NCBI RefSeq assembly: GCF_013364235.1
Contig: NZ_CP054919.1
Coordinates: 2,407,345-2,471,344 of the forward strand
Source of the DNA: Kitasatospora sp. NA04385
GTDB taxonomy: Bacteria; Actinomycetota; Actinomycetes; Streptomycetales; Streptomycetaceae
Direction: 5' to 3'
DNA: 64,000 nt
A program made the translations under genes and the position numbers. Under the pieces are notes generated by a model. The model was not told where the DNA came from and did no database searches. It worked only from the letters and a program-made list of their open reading frames with translations. Positions 28,943-40,110 of the stretch are shown one piece after another. Position 1 is the first letter of the stretch; every line of letters starts with the position of its first letter.

Positions 28943-29278
28943 ATGGCGACCTTCGAGGAACTGACCGCGCTGGCCCTGGCGCTGCCCGGCACCCACCAGG
29001 AGGAGACGTGGGAGCAGGTGACGCTGCGGGTGGGCCGGAAGATCTTCGCGATGGGCCGCCCGGAGACGGGGGAGGCCACCGTGAAGGCCGCGCCGCCGGA
29101 GCAGGCCGAACTGGTCGCCGCCGCGCCCGGGGTGTACTCGGTGGCGCCGTACACCGGCCGGTTCGGCTGGGTGCGGGTGCGGCTGGCCGGGGTGGAGGCC
29201 GACGAACTGCGCGAACTGCTCACCGACGCCTGGCGTTCGGTCGCCCCGAAACGGGTGGTGCAGGGGTACGAGGGGTAG
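28943..29278 (+). CDS. MmcQ/YjbR family protein
   Basis: The protein is 111 aa from ATG 28943, possibly leaderless. It begins ATFEELTALALALPGTHQEE and continues with KIFAMGRP, then YTGRFGWVRVRLAGVEADEL and LLTDAWRSVAPKRV. It is a small alpha/beta protein with the double-wing CyaY-like fold known for YjbR. The biological role is unclear. It stands alone downstream of the TetR gene. Confidence 0.82.
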   Translation: MATFEELTALALALPGTHQEETWEQVTLRVGRKIFAMGRPETGEATVKAAPPEQAELVAAAPGVYSVAPYTGRFGWVRVRLAGVEADELRELLTDAWRSVAPKRVVQGYEG

Positions 29279-29422
29279 CGTCCGGGCGAATGTGACGGGG
29301 AACACTGTTTGCTCCCTGCCCCGCGGGTCGGTCGCCCTCTACTCTGGCTGACTAGTAGTTGGCAGTCACAGCACCGTCGGGCCCGTCCCGCCGCGATGTA
29401 CCGGCCCGAGGGAGTGGACGCC

Positions 29423-30613
29423 ATGCACCGCAGGCGGGTCAAGCGAATCCTGATCGGCGTGTTCGCCGGCTGCGCCGCCCTGGTGGACGCGGGCGCCGCC
29501 GCCGCACAGGCCGCCGCCTCCAACGAGCAGCTGGCGATCACCACTCCGCCCGCGGGCAGCGCCGCCTGGGTCGCCGACCAGACCTTCGGCCACCCGCTCC
29601 CGGACCCGGCCACCGCCGACCCGGCCGCCGTCGCCGCGTTCTTCTCCTCGCTGGCGCCCGCCGAGCTGAACCGCCTGGTGGTCGAGTACCCGCTGGTGGT
29701 CGGCAACCTGGACGGCGCCCCGCTGGACGTCCGCTACCGCGCCAACCGGGTGGCCGTCGCCGCCGAGCGGGACCGCGCCCGGCAGCGCGCCGCGGACCCC
29801 ACCCTGGACTCCACCACCCGCGCGCTGGCCGTCTCCCGCGCCAACGACTCGGAGCGGCTGCTCGGCGCGGACCGGCAGATCCTGGCCTTCGACCCGCGCG
29901 GCCGCGGCCTGGTCACCGAGGTCTGGGGCGACCTGGCGAGCGCCCAGCGGGTCGCCGTCCTGGTGCCCGGCTCGGACGCCGACCTCGGCCACTTCGACCA
30001 GAGCGGGGACCCGCTGCGCTCCCCCGCCGGCATGGCCCGCGCGCTGTACGCCGAGGAGCACGCCCAGGCGCCCGGCACCCGCACCGCGGTGATCGCCTGG
30101 ACCGGCTACGTCACCCCGCAGGGCCTCGGCCCGGACGCGGTCACCTCCCGGCTGGCCGAGGCCGCCGCGCCGCGGCTGAACCGGCTGCTGGCCGGCCTCA
30201 AGCAGACCACCCACCCGGACGCGCCGCCCGCGCTGCTGTGCCACTCGTACGGCTCGGTGGTGTGCGGCACCGCCGCCCCGTCGCTGCACGACGCGCAGCC
30301 CACCGACGTGGTGGCGTTCGGCAGCCCCGGGATGGGCGTCGACTCGGCGGCCGAGCTGGGCAGCGGCGTCCAGGTGTGGGCGGCCCGCAACCCCGGCGAC
30401 TGGATCGGCAACGTCCCCTACCTGGAGGTCGGCGGCCTGGGCCACGGCGCCGACCCGACCACCCACGCCTTCGGCGCGGTGTCGATCTCCTCGCTGGGCG
30501 CCAACGGCCACACCGGCTACCTGGCCGACGGCACCGCGAGCCGGCACAACTTCGCCGCCATCGCGCTCGGCCACTACGGCGAGGTCAGCGGCCCGTCCGA
30601 GAGCCAGGGCTGA
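29423..30613 (+). CDS. secreted alpha/beta hydrolase (DUF1023 type)
   Basis: The protein is 396 aa from ATG 29423, with GAGGGAG upstream. The N terminus HRRRVKRILIGVFAGCAALV looks like a signal or anchor sequence with an Ala-rich cleavage area. DUF1023 features follow: VLVPGSDADLGHFD, VIAWTGYVTPQGLG, and the nucleophile in LLCHSYGSVVCG (GXSXG type). VVAFGSPGMGVDSA follows it, and the late HNFAAIALGHYGEV could supply the catalytic His. It is an esterase/lipase-like extracytoplasmic enzyme of unknown substrate. It converges on the aldo-keto reductase gene. Confidence 0.85.
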   Translation: MHRRRVKRILIGVFAGCAALVDAGAAAAQAAASNEQLAITTPPAGSAAWVADQTFGHPLPDPATADPAAVAAFFSSLAPAELNRLVVEYPLVVGNLDGAPLDVRYRANRVAVAAERDRARQRAADPTLDSTTRALAVSRANDSERLLGADRQILAFDPRGRGLVTEVWGDLASAQRVAVLVPGSDADLGHFDQSGDPLRSPAGMARALYAEEHAQAPGTRTAVIAWTGYVTPQGLGPDAVTSRLAEAAAPRLNRLLAGLKQTTHPDAPPALLCHSYGSVVCGTAAPSLHDAQPTDVVAFGSPGMGVDSAAELGSGVQVWAARNPGDWIGNVPYLEVGGLGHGADPTTHAFGAVSISSLGANGHTGYLADGTASRHNFAAIALGHYGEVSGPSESQG

Positions 30614-30626
30614 CCGACCGCCGCCC

Positions 30627-30644
30627 GCCCCGCCGCTGCGGGGC
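30627..30644. terminator. short hairpin between hydrolase and aldo-keto reductase genes
   Basis: GCCCCGC-CGCT-GCGGGGC, a perfect 7-bp stem with a 4-base loop, lies between convergent stops. Confidence 0.6.
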
Positions 30645-30661
30645 GTCACGGCTCGCAGGGG

Positions 30662-31674
<1,013 letters not shown>

Positions 31675-31678
<4 letters not shown>

Positions 31679-32166
31679 GCGCTCTTCCTGTCCTGTGCGG
31701 TGTGGTTCCGGGTCGTCGTCCCGGCGGGGGCCGGACGGTCGGGCTCGGCGTAGTGGTCGATCTTCCGGTCGATCACGGCGAGCGTGGCGTGCAGGTCGGC
31801 GAGCCGCTGCCGCACCTCCGCGCGGTGCGCGACCAGCAGGTCCCGCCGCTCGGCCCGCGTCCCGTCCCCGGCCCGCAGCAGCTCGACGTACCGGACCATG
31901 TCGGCCACCGGCATGCCGGTCAGCCGCAGCTTGGTCAGGAACGCCAGCCGGGCCAGGTCCGCGTCGCTGTAGCGGCGCTGCCCGGCGTGCGAGCGGTCCA
32001 CCGGCTCCAGCAGCCCGATCCGCTCGTACCAGCGCAGCGTGTGGGCGCTCAGGCCGCTGGCGGCGGCCACCTCGCCGATGCCGTGACGGGCCGTCAGGTC
32101 GGGTGCGGGGTCCGGGTCCGCGAACGCCCGCTCGCACTCCGCCGTCCCCTGCTCGGGCACTGCCAT
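31675..32166 (-). CDS. MerR-family regulator
   Basis: The protein is 163 aa from ATG 32166. An N-terminal extension of about 28 residues precedes the winged helix GIGEVAAASGLSAHTLRWYE, followed by RIGLLEPV and QRRYSDADLARLAFL. A long dimerisation helix ends in IDRKIDHYAEPD. It lacks the clustered cysteines of metal sensors, so it probably responds to an organic ligand or aldehyde stress. It forms an operon with the reductase through a 4-bp overlap. Confidence 0.9.
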
Positions 32167-32210
32167 GGTTTCCGGACTCCCGTCTCGACGACAACGACGA
32201 CGCTACCGAG

Positions 32211-32226
32211 TTGGAGCGCACTCCAA
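32211..32226. promoter_or_regulatory. MerR-type operator
   Basis: TTGGAG-CGCA-CTCCAA is a perfect 6-bp-arm dyad in the divergent spacer upstream of merR. The TTGGAGTGCGCTCCAA form is typical for this MerR-reductase pair; the arms overlap a likely -35 box. Confidence 0.6.
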
Positions 32227-32283
32227 GCAAGCCTGGCACGCCGACGGCCGTCCCGGGAGCGGCCCCCTGGGTAGAGTGCGCCC

Positions 32284-33114
32284 ATGCAGAGCTTGCGGAT
32301 GATCGAGGACTGGCCGGTACCCCACGCCGCGGCGGCGGTGGTCCGCGGGAGCGACGGCGCGCTGCTGGGCGCGCACGGCCCGCAGGACCACCTGTTCCCG
32401 CTCGCCTCGGTGACCAAGCTGCTCAGTGCATACGCCGCGCTGGTCGCGGTCGAGGAGGGCGTCTTCGAGCTCGACGACCCGGCGGGCCCCGACGGCTCCA
32501 CCGTCCGCCACCTGCTGGCGCACACCTCCGGCCTGGCCTTCGACGAGCACCGGGTGATGGCCGAGCCCGGCAACCGGCGGCTCTACTCCAACGCCGGCTT
32601 CGACGTGCTGGCGGCGACGCTGGAGAGCGCCTCCGGGATCCGGTTCGACCAGTACGCCGCCGAGGCCGTCTTCCAGCCGCTCGGCATGCACGCCACCCTG
32701 ATCAACACCGCCCACCGCGCCCCCGCCGGGGCGGGCGGCCTCTCCACCCTCGCCGACCTCACCCGCTTCGCCGCCGAACTGCAGTCCCCCAAGCTGCTCG
32801 ACCCGGCCACCCTGCACGCCGCCACCCGCGAGGTCGCCTTCCCCGGCACCAGCGGCGTCCTGCCCGGCTTCGGCCACCGCCGCCCCAACGACTGGGGCCT
32901 CGGCTTCGAGATCCGCGACCACAAGTCCCCGCACTGGACCGGCACCGCCAACTCCCCCGGCACCTTCGGCCACTTCGGCCAGTCCGGCACCTTCCTCTGG
33001 GTCGACCCCGCCGCCGACCTCGCCTGCATCGCCCTCACCGACCGCGACTTCGGCCCCTGGGCCGCCGAGGTCTGGCCCCGACTCAGCGACGCGGTCCTGA
33101 CCGAGAACGCGTAG
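32284..33114 (+). CDS. serine hydrolase (beta-lactamase/penicillin-binding class C fold)
   Basis: The 276-aa protein from ATG 32284 has SxxK as SVTK near residue 43, YxN as YSNAGF near residue 100, and HFGQSGTF near the C terminus in the position of the KTG box. HLLAHTSGLAFDE is typical of the EstB/AmpC-like group. No signal peptide is seen, so a cytoplasmic esterase or hydrolase is likelier than a resistance enzyme. It is divergent from merR. Confidence 0.88.
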   Translation: MQSLRMIEDWPVPHAAAAVVRGSDGALLGAHGPQDHLFPLASVTKLLSAYAALVAVEEGVFELDDPAGPDGSTVRHLLAHTSGLAFDEHRVMAEPGNRRLYSNAGFDVLAATLESASGIRFDQYAAEAVFQPLGMHATLINTAHRAPAGAGGLSTLADLTRFAAELQSPKLLDPATLHAATREVAFPGTSGVLPGFGHRRPNDWGLGFEIRDHKSPHWTGTANSPGTFGHFGQSGTFLWVDPAADLACIALTDRDFGPWAAEVWPRLSDAVLTENA

Positions 33115-33123
33115 CGCGGAACC

Positions 33124-33150
33124 AGGGGCGCGGGGAACCGCGCGAGCGGG
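33124..33150. repeat. GGCGCGGGGAAC-type dispersed element, copy 2
   Basis: AGGGGCGCGGGGAACCGCGC (continuing GAGCGGG) lies 9 bases after a stop codon and matches the short intergenic element frequent in Streptomyces. It is related to 7905-7940. Confidence 0.5.
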
Positions 33151-33239
33151 TCCGCACCCGTCGCGGGATCGCGAGCGGACGTCGACCCACCGCCCGCCCC
33201 GCGACCCTGTCGGCACCACCCGGCCGTCCCGCCGTCCCG

Positions 33240-34064
33240 CTAGCCGTACTGCACGGGCGTGTGCATCTCCCACAGCAGCAGTTCGACGCCGTCCTCCCCC
33301 GCCGTCGGGTCCGCGAACGCGTCGCCCGTGATCCGGACGGAGTCGCCGGCGGCCGCCGAACGGCCGCCGCCCTGCGGGCCGGGGACGGTGCGGTAGCCGA
33401 CCGAGCCGGCCACCACGTGGACGTAGCGGTAGGGGGCGGCGGGCAGTTCGGGCAGCGGCATCCAGGCCGGGGCCCGCACCAGCCACAGGGCCGCGTCGCT
33501 GCGCCGCAGCCGCAGCGCCCGCCCGTCGGGCCGGCCGGAGGCGAGCAGGGTGAGCCCGTCGCCGTCCGGGACGGTGCGCAGGCCGACGCCCGGCGCGGAG
33601 CCGTACTCGTCGGGCTGGAGCCACATCTGGACGAAGGTGACCGGTTCGGTGGCCCCGCCGGGGTTGCGTTCGGTGTGGCTGATGCCCGTGCCGGTGGACT
33701 GCACCTGCACCGTGCCGCGCCGCAGCACGCTCGCGTGGCCCGCGTCGTCGCGGTGGGCGAGCGCGCCGGAGACGATCCAGGTGACGATCTCGGTCTCGCT
33801 GTGCCGGTGCGCCTCGTACCCGGCGCCGGGGGCGATCGTCTCCTCGTTGCAGGCGAGCAGCGCGCCGAAGGAGGTGTTCTTCGGGTCGTAGTGGCCGGAG
33901 AAGGAGAAGGCGTGCCGGGTGGTGACGCCTTCGGCGGGTTCCGACAGGTAACGCTCGGCGGTGCGCCTCAGGTCGGCGCGGCCGCGCTCCTTGCGGCCGG
34001 GGCCGGACGCCGGTTCGAGGGGTTCGAATGCCTGCCCGTCCTCGGGCGAAGAATCCACGCTCAC
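33240..34064 (-). CDS. pirin-family cupin protein
   Basis: The protein is 274 aa if read from GTG 34064; nearby in-frame GTGs at 34058, 34070 and 34073 are equally possible because no ribosome site decides. It has a bicupin layout with metal-type residues in YEAHRHSETEIVTWIVSG, STGTGISHTERNP and FVQMWLQPDE. Pirins include quercetinase-like dioxygenases and redox sensors; which applies here is unknown. It is divergent from the FasR-like gene. Confidence 0.85.
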   Translation of the reverse strand: MSVDSSPEDGQAFEPLEPASGPGRKERGRADLRRTAERYLSEPAEGVTTRHAFSFSGHYDPKNTSFGALLACNEETIAPGAGYEAHRHSETEIVTWIVSGALAHRDDAGHASVLRRGTVQVQSTGTGISHTERNPGGATEPVTFVQMWLQPDEYGSAPGVGLRTVPDGDGLTLLASGRPDGRALRLRRSDAALWLVRAPAWMPLPELPAAPYRYVHVVAGSVGYRTVPGPQGGGRSAAAGDSVRITGDAFADPTAGEDGVELLLWEMHTPVQYG

Positions 34065-34155
34065 GGGCACCACGGTAGCCGGTGTGACGGGTGCCACCGG
34101 ACGACATCGGGCCGGGTGTGCACGAGCACCCGTCGGCGTGAGGCAGGCTAGTGCC

Positions 34156-35505
34156 GTGCCATCCGCTTCAGCGAAACCCGACAAGCCCTCCGACCGGTCG
34201 TCCGGCGAGCGCTCCTCCCCGGAGCGGTCCGCCGAGAAGGTCCAGGAGAAGAAGCCCGCCAAGCGCCCCGCCGCCGGGCGTCCCGCCGGGGTGCCGGGCC
34301 GGGGCCGGATGACGGCCGAGGAGCGCCGGCTGGCCGCCGAGCGGGCGGAGCTGCGGGCGGCGACGCTGAAGCGGCTGGAGAAGTCGGCGGGCAAGCTGGC
34401 GTCCGCGGCGATCGCCCGGATGGACGACCAGCTGGCCTGGTACCGGCGGATGCCGCCGGAGCACCGCTCGTGGATCGGCCTGGTCGCGCAGGCGGGCATC
34501 GCGGCGTTCACCGAGTGGTACCGGCACCCGGAGGCGCCGCAGGCGATCTCCACCGACGTGTTCGGCACCGCGCCGCGGGAGTTGACCCGGGCGATCACGC
34601 TGCGGCAGACCGTGGAGCTGATCCGCACCACCATCGAGGTGATGGAGGAGGCCATCGAGGAGGTGGCCGCGCCCGGCGACGAGGCGGGGATGCGCGAGTC
34701 GGTGCTGGTCTACGCCCGGGAGATCGCCTTCGCCACCGCCCAGGTGTACGCGCAGGCCGCCGAGGCGCGCGGCGCGTGGGACGCCCGGCTGGAGGCGCTG
34801 GTGGTGAACTCGCTGCTGTCCGGGGACGCCGACGAGGGCGTGCTGTCGCGGGCGGCGGCGCTCGGCTGGGGCCAGCCCAGCCAGGTGCGGGTGGTGATGG
34901 GCAGCGCCCCGGACGGGGACAGCGAGCTGGTGGTGGAGGCGATCCGGCGCGCCGCCCGGTACGCCAAGCTGCACGTGCTGACCGGGGTGCTGGGCCGCCG
35001 CCTGGTGGTGGTGGTCGGCGGCGAGAAGGAGCCGGTGCACGCCGCCCGGGCGCTGATCGGCCAGTTCGCGCCGGGCCCGGTGGTGGTCGGCCCCACGGTC
35101 GGCGACCTGCTGTCGGCGACCCGCTCGGCGCACGCCGCCGCGCAGGGTCTGAAGGCGTGCGCGGCCTGGCCGGACGCGCCCCGCCCGGTGCTGGCCGACG
35201 ACCTGCTGCCGGAACGGGCGCTGGCGGGCGACGAGGTGGCGCGCCGTCAGTTGGTGGAGGAGATCTACACACCCCTGGAGGAGGCCGGTTCGGCGCTCCT
35301 GGAGACGCTGAGCGTCTACCTGGAGCAGGCGTCCTCGCTGGAGGGCGCGGCCCGGATGCTCTTCGTCCACCCGAACACCGTGCGCTACCGGCTGCGTCGT
35401 GTGACAGACGTCACCGGCTATGCTCCGTCAGACGTACGTTCGGCCTTCACCCTGCGCATCGCCCTTGCTCTGGGGCGTCTCGGTTCCGGCTCTGACCAGG
35501 GCTGA
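34156..35505 (+). CDS. fasR: FasR-like PucR-type transcriptional activator of fatty acid synthesis
   Basis: The protein is 449 aa from GTG 34156; the first 55 residues are charged and low complexity. A GGDEF-like/PucR central region follows, and the C-terminal HTH_30 domain reads LLETLSVYLEQASSLEGAAR, HPNTVRYRLRRVTDVTGY. This protein sits directly before fabD-fabH-acpP-fabF in streptomycetes and is known there as FasR, which activates that operon. The gene symbol rests on this arrangement and the family. The 90-bp spacer to fabD probably holds its binding site. Confidence 0.87.
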   Translation: MPSASAKPDKPSDRSSGERSSPERSAEKVQEKKPAKRPAAGRPAGVPGRGRMTAEERRLAAERAELRAATLKRLEKSAGKLASAAIARMDDQLAWYRRMPPEHRSWIGLVAQAGIAAFTEWYRHPEAPQAISTDVFGTAPRELTRAITLRQTVELIRTTIEVMEEAIEEVAAPGDEAGMRESVLVYAREIAFATAQVYAQAAEARGAWDARLEALVVNSLLSGDADEGVLSRAAALGWGQPSQVRVVMGSAPDGDSELVVEAIRRAARYAKLHVLTGVLGRRLVVVVGGEKEPVHAARALIGQFAPGPVVVGPTVGDLLSATRSAHAAAQGLKACAAWPDAPRPVLADDLLPERALAGDEVARRQLVEEIYTPLEEAGSALLETLSVYLEQASSLEGAARMLFVHPNTVRYRLRRVTDVTGYAPSDVRSAFTLRIALALGRLGSGSDQG

Positions 35506-35595
35506 ACCGACTGTAGGGAACCCACAAGCCGACGTGCTTTTCTTCGTCATCGTCGCCTACCCGCCCCCGGGCGTCCGGCGAGAGAGGGTTGAACC

Positions 35596-36534
35596 GTGCT
35601 CGTTATCGTCGCCCCTGGACAGGGTGCCCAGACTCCCGGCTTCCTCAACCCCTGGCTCGAACTGGACGGCGCCGCCGACCGGCTGCGCCGGTGGTCGGCG
35701 ACGGCCGGCCTCGACCTGGTGCACGCCGGCACCGAGGCCTCCGAGGAGGAGATCAAGGACACCGCCGTCGCGCAGCCGCTGCTGGTGGCCGCCGGCCTGG
35801 TGACCGCCGCGGCGCTGTTCCCGCAGGGCCTGGCCGGGCAGGTCGGCGCGGTGGCCGGCCACAGCGTCGGCGAGATCACCGCCGCGGCGCTGGCCGGGGT
35901 GCTCTCCGAGGAGGACGCGCTGGGCTTCGTCCGCGAGCGCAGCCTGGGCATGGCGGAGGCCGCCGCGGCGACCGCGACCGGCATGACCGCGGTGCTCGGC
36001 GGCGACCCGGAGACCGTGCTCGCCAAGCTCGCCGAGCACGGCGTGACCCCGGCGAACAACAACGGCGGCGGCCAGCTCGTCGCCGCCGGGACGCTGGAGC
36101 AGCTCGCCGCGCTGAAGGCGGACCCGCCGGCCGGGGCGCGGCTGATCCCGCTGAAGGTCGCGGGCGCCTTCCACACCTCGCACATGGCCCCGGGCGTGGC
36201 CCGGCTGGAGAAGCTGGCGCCGACCCTCACCGCCGCCGACCCGGCCGTCACCTACCTCTCGAACCGGGACGGCGAGGTGGTCGGCTCCGGCGCCGAGGTG
36301 CTCGCCCGCCTGGTCTCGCAGGTCTCCAACCCGGTCCGCTGGGACCTGTGCATGGAGACCCTGCAGCAGCTCGGCGCGACCGCCGTGATCGAGCTGTCCC
36401 CCGCCGGAACCCTCACCAACCTGGTCAAGCGCAACGTCAAGGGTGTCGCCACGCTGGCCCTGAAGACCCCTGCCGATCTCGACAAGGCCCGCGCGCTCGT
36501 GGCCGAGCACGGCAGCCAGGAGACGACCGCATGA
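35596..36534 (+). CDS. fabD: malonyl-CoA:ACP malonyltransferase
   Basis: The protein is 312 aa from GTG 35596 (AGAGGG upstream). GQGAQ is at residues 8-12, the catalytic Ser is S90 in GHSVGE, and the acid/base His lies in AFHTSHM. It loads malonate from CoA onto the acyl carrier protein. It is the first gene of the type II fatty acid synthase operon and overlaps fabH by four bases (ATGA). Confidence 0.96.
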   Translation: MLVIVAPGQGAQTPGFLNPWLELDGAADRLRRWSATAGLDLVHAGTEASEEEIKDTAVAQPLLVAAGLVTAAALFPQGLAGQVGAVAGHSVGEITAAALAGVLSEEDALGFVRERSLGMAEAAAATATGMTAVLGGDPETVLAKLAEHGVTPANNNGGGQLVAAGTLEQLAALKADPPAGARLIPLKVAGAFHTSHMAPGVARLEKLAPTLTAADPAVTYLSNRDGEVVGSGAEVLARLVSQVSNPVRWDLCMETLQQLGATAVIELSPAGTLTNLVKRNVKGVATLALKTPADLDKARALVAEHGSQETTA

Positions 36535-37568
36535 GCGTGACCATCAAGCCGGCCACCGGCGCCCAGTACTCCCGCATCCACGGCGTGGGCGGCTACCGGC
36601 CGACCCGGGTGATCCCCAACTCCGAGGTCCTGAACTGGATCGACTCCTCGGACGAGTGGATCCGCACCCGTTCCGGCATCGCCGAGCGCCGCTGGGCGGG
36701 CCCGGAGGAGACGGTCGCCGAGATGTCGGTGCAGGCCGCCGGCAAGGCCGTCGCGATGGCCGGCATCCGGCCGGAGCAGATCGGCGGCGTCATCGTCGCC
36801 ACCGTCTCGCACCTGAAGCAGACCCCGGCGATCGCCACCGAGATCGCCCAGCGGCTCGGCTGCGGCACCGCCCCGGCGTTCGACATCTCGGCCGCCTGCG
36901 CGGGCTTCGGCTACGGCCTGAGCCTGGCCAACGGCATGGTGCGCGGCGGCAGCGCCGAGTACGTGCTGGTGATCGGCGTGGAGCGGCTGTCCGACCTGAC
37001 CGACGTCACCGACCGCTCGACCGCGTTCATCTTCGGCGACGGCGCGGGCGCCGCGATCGTCGGCCCGTCCGAGACCCCCGGCATCGGCAAGGTGATCTGG
37101 GGTTCGGACGGCTCGCAGGCCGAGGTGATCTCGCAGACCCAGGCCTGGGACACCGCGTTCGCCAAGCCGGACGCCGTCAACGGGCCCGGCGACGCCGAGC
37201 AGGGGGTCAAGTGGCCGGCCCTGCGGATGGAGGGCCAGACGGTCTTCCGCTGGGCGGTGTACGACATGGCGAAGGTCGCCGAGCAGGCCCTGGAGGCCGC
37301 CGGGATCACCGCCGACCAGCTGGGCGCGTTCATCCCGCACCAGGCGAACATGCGCATCATCGACGCCATGGTCAAGAAGCTGGACCTGCCCCCGAACGTC
37401 CCGGTAGCCCGCGACATCGCGGAGACCGGCAACACCTCCGCCGCCTCCATTCCGCTCGCCATGGAGCGGATGCTGGAGCGCGGCGAGGCCAAGAGCGGCG
37501 ACCTGGCACTGATCATCGGCTTCGGTGCCGGTCTGGTCTACGCCGCCGCGGTCGTTACTCTCCCCTAG
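36531..37568 (+). CDS. fabH: beta-ketoacyl-ACP synthase III
   Basis: The protein is 345 aa from ATG 36531, coupled to fabD by ATGA. The catalytic triad is C123 in DISAACAGFGYG, His in FIPHQANMRIID, and Asn in ETGNTSAASIP. It condenses a short, often branched acyl-CoA with malonyl-ACP and so sets the starter unit of fatty acids. A hairpin stands between it and acpP. Confidence 0.96.
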   Translation: MSVTIKPATGAQYSRIHGVGGYRPTRVIPNSEVLNWIDSSDEWIRTRSGIAERRWAGPEETVAEMSVQAAGKAVAMAGIRPEQIGGVIVATVSHLKQTPAIATEIAQRLGCGTAPAFDISAACAGFGYGLSLANGMVRGGSAEYVLVIGVERLSDLTDVTDRSTAFIFGDGAGAAIVGPSETPGIGKVIWGSDGSQAEVISQTQAWDTAFAKPDAVNGPGDAEQGVKWPALRMEGQTVFRWAVYDMAKVAEQALEAAGITADQLGAFIPHQANMRIIDAMVKKLDLPPNVPVARDIAETGNTSAASIPLAMERMLERGEAKSGDLALIIGFGAGLVYAAAVVTLP

Positions 37569-37597
37569 GCGTCTTTCCCCGCCACCCCCCTGGAAAC

Positions 37598-37624
37598 CCG
37601 TGCCGGTCCGCCGGACCGGCACGG
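37598..37624 (+). other. intercistronic hairpin upstream of acpP
   Basis: CCGTGCCGGTCC-GCC-GGACCGGCACGG is a perfect 12-bp stem with a 3-base loop, 25 bases before the acpP start. It may be an RNA-processing or mRNA 5'-stabilising element. Confidence 0.6.
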
Positions 37625-37649
37625 TCAACACCGAGAAGGAGCAGCCGAT

Positions 37650-37892
37650 ATGGCTACCCGCGAAGAGGTTCTCGAAGGTCTCGCCGAGATCGTGAACGAG
37701 ATCGCCGGCATCCCGGTCGAGGACGTCGCGCTCGACAAGTCCTTCACCGACGACCTGGACGTCGACTCGCTGTCCATGGTCGAGGTCGTCGTCGCCGCCG
37801 AGGAGCGCTTCGGCGCGAAGATCCCGGACGACGAGGTCAAGAACCTCAAGACCGTCGGCGACGCGGTGGACTTCATCGTCGCCAACGTCTGA
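37650..37892 (+). CDS. acpP: acyl carrier protein
   Basis: The 80-aa acidic protein from ATG 37650 has GAAGGAG upstream. The phosphopantetheine site is S40 in DDLDVDSLSMVEV; the family usually reads DSL. It carries growing acyl chains for FabD, FabH and FabF. It is bracketed by perfect hairpins on both sides. Confidence 0.97.
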   Translation: MATREEVLEGLAEIVNEIAGIPVEDVALDKSFTDDLDVDSLSMVEVVVAAEERFGAKIPDDEVKNLKTVGDAVDFIVANV

Positions 37893-37907
37893 CCTTCCGT
37901 CAGGCTC

Positions 37908-37940
37908 CCGGTCGGGGCGCGCCCGACGCGCCCCGACCGG
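37908..37940 (+). terminator. hairpin between acpP and fabF (attenuator or processing site)
   Basis: A perfect 14-bp stem (CCGGTCGGGGCGCG and complement) with loop CCCGA begins 16 bases after the acpP stop. fabF starts 57 bases later on the same strand, so partial termination would raise acpP over fabF. Confidence 0.7.
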
Positions 37941-37996
37941 CACCCTCCCCCTCCGGCCCCCCGGTCCTCCCCTCAGATGTGAGAGAAGAAGAACCA

Positions 37997-39265
<1,269 letters not shown>

Positions 39266-39312
39266 TCCCAGCGTCTGGTCCGACCGCCGGTCCGACCGCT
39301 GATCCGACCGCC

Positions 39313-39356
39313 CGTGAGGGGGGTGCGGGGGCCGAGGCCCCCGCACCCCCCTCACG
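39313..39356. terminator. bidirectional terminator after fabF
   Basis: A perfect 21-bp stem (CGTGAGGGGGGTGCGGGGGC then C) with a 2-base loop lies between convergent fabF and DUF3145 genes. Confidence 0.88.
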
Positions 39357-39368
39357 CGTTCGCGTCCG

Positions 39369-39863
39369 TCACACCACCTGGTGCAGCCAGCGCACCGGCG
39401 CGCCCTCGCCCGCATACCGGAACGGCTCCAGCTCGTCGTCCCAGGGCTTGCCGAGCAGCCTGGCGATCTCCGTCTCCAGGTCGCCGCCCTCGCTGCGGGC
39501 GCGCAGCAGCACGGCGCGGAGCCGGTCCTCGGGGATCAGGATGTCGCCGTGGATGCCGGTGACGGCGTGGAAGACGCCGAGCGCGGGCGTGGAGGAGTAC
39601 CGCTCGCCCTCCGCCGTGGCACAGGGCTCGCTGGTCACCTCGTAGCGCATCAACTGCCAGCCGCGCAGCGCGGAGGCGAGCTTGGAGGCGGTGCCGGGCT
39701 CCCCCTGCCAGGAGAGTTCGGACCGCCAGTGGCCGGGCGCGACCGGCTGCCTGATCCAGTCGAGGTTGACCCGCACGCCGAGCACGCCCGCGACCGCCCA
39801 CTCGACGTGCGGGCACAGCGCGCGGGGCGCGGAGTGGATGTAGAGCACACCACGTGTCGTCAC
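39369..39863 (-). CDS. DUF3145 family protein
   Basis: The protein is 164 aa from GTG 39863, with AGGAGG upstream. It begins TTRGVLYIHSAPRALCPHVE and has LDWIRQPVAPGHWRSELSWQ, GTASKLASALRGW, then GVFHAVTGIHGDILIPEDRL. It is a conserved actinobacterial family, regularly next to the fab operon as here, and of unknown function. Confidence 0.9.
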   Translation of the reverse strand: MTTRGVLYIHSAPRALCPHVEWAVAGVLGVRVNLDWIRQPVAPGHWRSELSWQGEPGTASKLASALRGWQLMRYEVTSEPCATAEGERYSSTPALGVFHAVTGIHGDILIPEDRLRAVLLRARSEGGDLETEIARLLGKPWDDELEPFRYAGEGAPVRWLHQVV

Positions 39864-39945
39864 CGGGACCTCCTGGCTGTGGACGAGGGTCGCCTTCCCC
39901 AGCTGCCTCGTTCCGTCACCGGCGGTCCTGACCAGTGGCTACCCC

Positions 39946-40015
39946 GTGAAGCTCAACTTATTCGACATTAGGTCATCAAATCGATCAAAACGGACAAGCT
40001 TTCACCCCATGCTAG
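39946..40015 (-). promoter_or_regulatory. AT-rich island upstream of DUF3145
   Basis: Seventy bases with far more A and T than the surroundings (CTTATTCGACATTAGGTCAT and on) sit about 85 bases before the DUF3145 start. It is probably the promoter; TAATGT on the minus strand could be the -10. Confidence 0.45.
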
Positions 40016-40076
40016 TCGGTTCCTCCGACAGGTCTACCCTCACAGCGCCCACCTCCCCCGAACGGCCGCATGCGCG

Positions 40077-40110
40077 CGCCCCCGCCGGGGATCGCGCTCC
40101 GGCGGGGGCG
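40077..40110 (-). terminator. terminator of the oxidoreductase gene
   Basis: A perfect 12-bp stem (CGCCCCCGCCGG and complement) with a 10-base loop lies about 60 bases past the minus-strand stop at 40169. Confidence 0.7.
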
